The notes under the pieces: model-generated
Told to the model about the DNA's origin: nothing
The model's input: only the letters and a program-made list of their open reading frames with translations
Databases searched by the model: none
NCBI GenBank assembly: GCA_028871475.1
Contig: JAGWMZ010000004.1
Location: 62,001-126,000, forward strand
Direction: 5' to 3'
From: Sphingomonadales bacterium
GTDB lineage: Bacteria; Pseudomonadota; Alphaproteobacteria; Sphingomonadales; Sphingomonadaceae
Length of the DNA: 64,000 nucleotides
Translations under genes and position numbers: made by a program
Shown here: positions 59,459 to 64,000 of the stretch, piece by piece
How the letters are laid out: each line of letters opens with the position of its first letter
How positions within the stretch are numbered: the stretch's first letter is position 1

Positions 59459-60391
59459 ATGATGTCGTCGCGCTCCCTTCTGCCTGTGCTGGCCGCAGCC
59501 TGCGGCATTGCCACCTTCAGCGTCATGGACGCGCTGATGAAGGGAGCCTCGATCACCGTCGGAGTGTACACAGCGCTGCTGTGGCGCAACCTGATCGGAG
59601 CGATGCTGTGCCTGCCGGTGTGGCTGGCGGTGTCGCAGCGGGCCTTGCCGTCGCGCGCGATGCTGGTGGTGCACGCCTTTCGCAGCGCGCTGGTCTGCGC
59701 CATGGCGAGTCTGTTCTTCTGGGGGCTGGTGCGCACACCCATGGCGGTGGGCATTGCGTTGTCCTTCATCTCGCCGCTGGTGGCGCTCTATCTCTCGGCG
59801 CTGTTCCTGGGCGAGGCGGTGACGCGGCGGGCCTTGCTGGCATCGCTGATCGCTTTGACAGGCGTGGCCGTGGTTGCCTTCGGGCGGCTGGGGGCCGGCG
59901 GGGGAATGGGGGCTGATTCGCGCGCCGGCCTCATCGCCATCCTCTGTTCGGCCATGCTCTATGCCGGCAATCTGGTGATGCAGCGGCATCAGGCGCAACG
60001 TGCCTCGCCCGCGGAAATCGCCCTGTTCCAGAACCTGTTCATCGCGCTTATCATGCTGCCGCTCGCGCCATGGCTGGCCGTGTGGCCGGGGCAGAGCGGC
60101 TTTGACCCGGCCCATCTTGGCCTGATCGGCGCGGCGGCCATGCTGGCCTCGATCTCGCTTGGCCTGCTGGGCTGGGGGTGGGCGCGTGCCGAGGCGCATC
60201 GCCTGCTGCCGGTGGAATATAGCGCCTTTGTCTGGTCGGCCCTGTGCGGGTGGTGGTGGTTTGGCGAAAGGCCCAGTGTCTGGACGCTGGGGGGCGTTTT
60301 GCTCATCGTGGGCGGGGTCTGGGTAGGGACGGCACAGAAGGTAGCGCAAACATCAGGCGAACAAGGCTTGCCGGGCGAATTGACGCTTTGA
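59459..60391 (+). CDS. EamA/DMT-family transporter
   Basis: A 310-aa protein with about ten membrane helices arranged as two EamA repeats. Typical segments are FSVMDALMKGAS, WRNLIGAMLCLPVW and AVGIALSFISPLVALYLSAL. Exporter of metabolites in the drug/metabolite superfamily; substrate unknown. Two ATG codons (59459, 59462) lie at the start. It ends 236 bp before acnA on the same strand. Confidence 0.88.
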   Translation: MMSSRSLLPVLAAACGIATFSVMDALMKGASITVGVYTALLWRNLIGAMLCLPVWLAVSQRALPSRAMLVVHAFRSALVCAMASLFFWGLVRTPMAVGIALSFISPLVALYLSALFLGEAVTRRALLASLIALTGVAVVAFGRLGAGGGMGADSRAGLIAILCSAMLYAGNLVMQRHQAQRASPAEIALFQNLFIALIMLPLAPWLAVWPGQSGFDPAHLGLIGAAAMLASISLGLLGWGWARAEAHRLLPVEYSAFVWSALCGWWWFGERPSVWTLGGVLLIVGGVWVGTAQKVAQTSGEQGLPGELTL

Positions 60392-60407
60392 TCTCGACAA
60401 ACGCTGT

Positions 60408-60422
60408 TGAAAATCAATATCA
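60408..60422. promoter_or_regulatory. Weak Fur-like dyad upstream of acnA
   Basis: TGAAAAT-C-AATATCA fits a 7-1-7 inverted layout (5 of 7 pairs), like Fur/Irr-type boxes. It lies in the AT-rich part of the acnA leader, about 210 bp before its start. Pattern match only. Confidence 0.25.
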
Positions 60423-60627
60423 TTTAAACGCGACGCATTGGACCTTAGGAGGGTGCATTTTCCCGGCGTTGGGGCCTTTGGTGCCCTTGACGTGACGCCC
60501 GCAAACGCGCAGGGGCTTGGCAACATCAATGCACCTATGTCGCAGAGCAACATGACGCGAACAGGGGCCATCCCCGGCGCGGCTTGCCTGTTGTGCGGCC
60601 CGTGCACAGCCGAGGGAAAGACGCCGC

Positions 60628-63297
<2,670 letters not shown>

Positions 63298-63325
63298 TCC
63301 GGCAGGGCCGCAGGCCTGATCGAAG

Positions 63326-63359
63326 AAAAGGCGCCCTCGGCAGCGAGGGCGCCTTTTTT
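63326..63359 (+). terminator. Rho-independent terminator after acnA
   Basis: AAAAGGCGCCCTCG, loop GCAG, CGAGGGCGCCTTTTTT: a perfect stem followed by a T6 run, 28 nt after the stop. It also has an A-tract on the left, so it can work for the convergent small gene. Confidence 0.93.
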
Positions 63360-63610
63360 CATGGGGCGGCTTGTTGGGTCCCCCGCCGACTATTGGCTGT
63401 CCATCGGCTGAAATCCGGCTGCAACATGGCGGGCCTAACCCGTTTGCCGGTCGCTCCGGTTTGGCCTCGTGCCTTTGCTCGCCGTTTCGGCAGGCCGGAT
63501 GGCATCGCCAAGTCGATGTGCGCTCGCAAACGCCGGGGGGCGTAACGCGGGTGGGGATGCGCCTGCCGGATCAGCTCATCCGGTTCCGGCAGGCGCATGT
63601 CTCCCGCCCG
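63360..63610. other. Gap between acnA terminator and small membrane-protein gene
   Basis: No gene recognised. Open frames on both strands here are Arg-rich shadow translations of GC-rich DNA. No repeat of the composite family is present. Confidence 0.5.
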
Positions 63611-63883
63611 CTATCGCAGTGGCAGGAGCAAGCCGACCGCGCCTTCCACCGCGGCGATCAGCGCGAGGATGGCGGTGGTGACGGCCAGTCGATACATCCA
63701 TTGCTCATGGCGCAGGCGGGCGCTTTTGCGCAGGCTCTCCTGCTGGGCCAGCCAGCGCAGCGCATAGGTCAGCCTGACGCCCGAGAGCGCCTGAGCGCGC
63801 ACCTGCCATGCGGTATAGTCGGCGCCGGCCTTTTTGAAGTCCTCGATAAAGTGGCGCGGGATGTCGCTCAGCTCGTCTGTCAT
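63611..63883 (-). CDS. Small membrane protein, unknown
   Basis: A 90-aa protein with a hydrophilic, helical N-terminal 60 residues and one C-terminal membrane helix (about 65-88, AVTTAILALIAAVEGAVGLLL). Tail-anchored topology is likely. No family recognised. It is convergent with acnA. The start ATG 63883 follows a short AT-richer region to the window end that may hold its promoter. Confidence 0.6.
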   Translation of the reverse strand: MTDELSDIPRHFIEDFKKAGADYTAWQVRAQALSGVRLTYALRWLAQQESLRKSARLRHEQWMYRLAVTTAILALIAAVEGAVGLLLPLR

Positions 63884-64000
63884 GCCTCATGCTTCCGATC
63901 TGCCTGCGCGCAACCTGCTGCGGGCTATGGCATGGGTCAAACAGGAATCGATCATAAATTTTCGGGCGTGTAACCTTGGGACACTTTGTAGCGTATGTAT

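Noticed and set aside
63359..63598. 79-codon minus-strand frame after acnA
   Set aside because: Arg/Pro-rich composition, no ribosome binding site or family, and it ends inside the acnA terminator.

Overview
The window is GC-rich chromosomal DNA from an alphaproteobacterium, most likely a sphingomonad (Novosphingobium/Sphingomonas type). The evidence is a crtY-crtI-crtB carotenoid operon, a UrcA-family protein, a methionine synthase split into two genes behind a SahR-type regulator, a DUF4129/DUF4350/MoxR/DUF58/SpoIIM/RDD operon, and heavy use of ATGA/GTGA start-stop overlaps. No rRNA, tRNA or CRISPR array was recognised.

Layout. 0.2-4.5 kb: carotenoid operon crtY-crtI-LOG-crtB. 4.7-9.1 kb: MFS transporter, UrcA protein, DNA polymerase IV, Nudix hydrolase, 6-phosphogluconolactonase. 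9.2-17.3 kb: recQ and the methionine-cycle operon sahR-metF-metH(N)-metH(C), with a 22-bp palindromic operator upstream, then a small lipoprotein. 17.7-25.1 kb: an AT-richer 7.4-kb integrative element. 25.2-29 kb: rluA-type pseudouridine synthase, aminotransferase and a pabB-pabC fusion. 29-46 kb: M1 aminopeptidase, an EF-hand protein with a two-component system, cupin, VOC protein, aminopeptidase P, oligopeptidase B, thioesterase, ftsK, ppx, rlmE. 46-64 kb: cytochrome c, pheA, the MoxR operon, ispG, a retropepsin-like protein, a GNAT protein, two L,D-transpeptidase-type proteins, a DMT transporter, acnA and a small membrane protein.

Main discovery. The element at 17.7-25.1 kb has split the host arfB gene (ribosome rescue peptidyl-tRNA hydrolase) directly after its GGQ motif. 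The 34-codon 5' part lies at 25.1-25.2 kb and the 106-codon 3' part at 17.4-17.7 kb. Both junctions carry a 6-bp core (CTTGTT), and each element end carries one copy of a perfect 22-bp inverted arm. Rejoined, these give a 54-bp near-palindromic attP. A large serine integrase sits at the left end. A complete, divergent arfB sits at the extreme right end and appears to replace the gene the element destroys. In that copy the codons matching the att core read N-T instead of N-K, so it lacks the core. Cargo includes a DUF4062/TIR-like candidate defence effector, a VapD (Cas2-like) protein, a HARE-HTH-like protein, a second small serine recombinase, unknown small genes and a strongly structured non-coding stretch.

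Second discovery. A dispersed intergenic composite hairpin repeat of about 200 bp, or parts of it, occurs seven times. Six copies fill the gap between convergent host genes, with hairpins 2-33 nt from the stop codons. One terminal hairpin shows compensatory base changes between copies. These look like MITE/REP-type elements working as bidirectional 3'-end or terminator structures.
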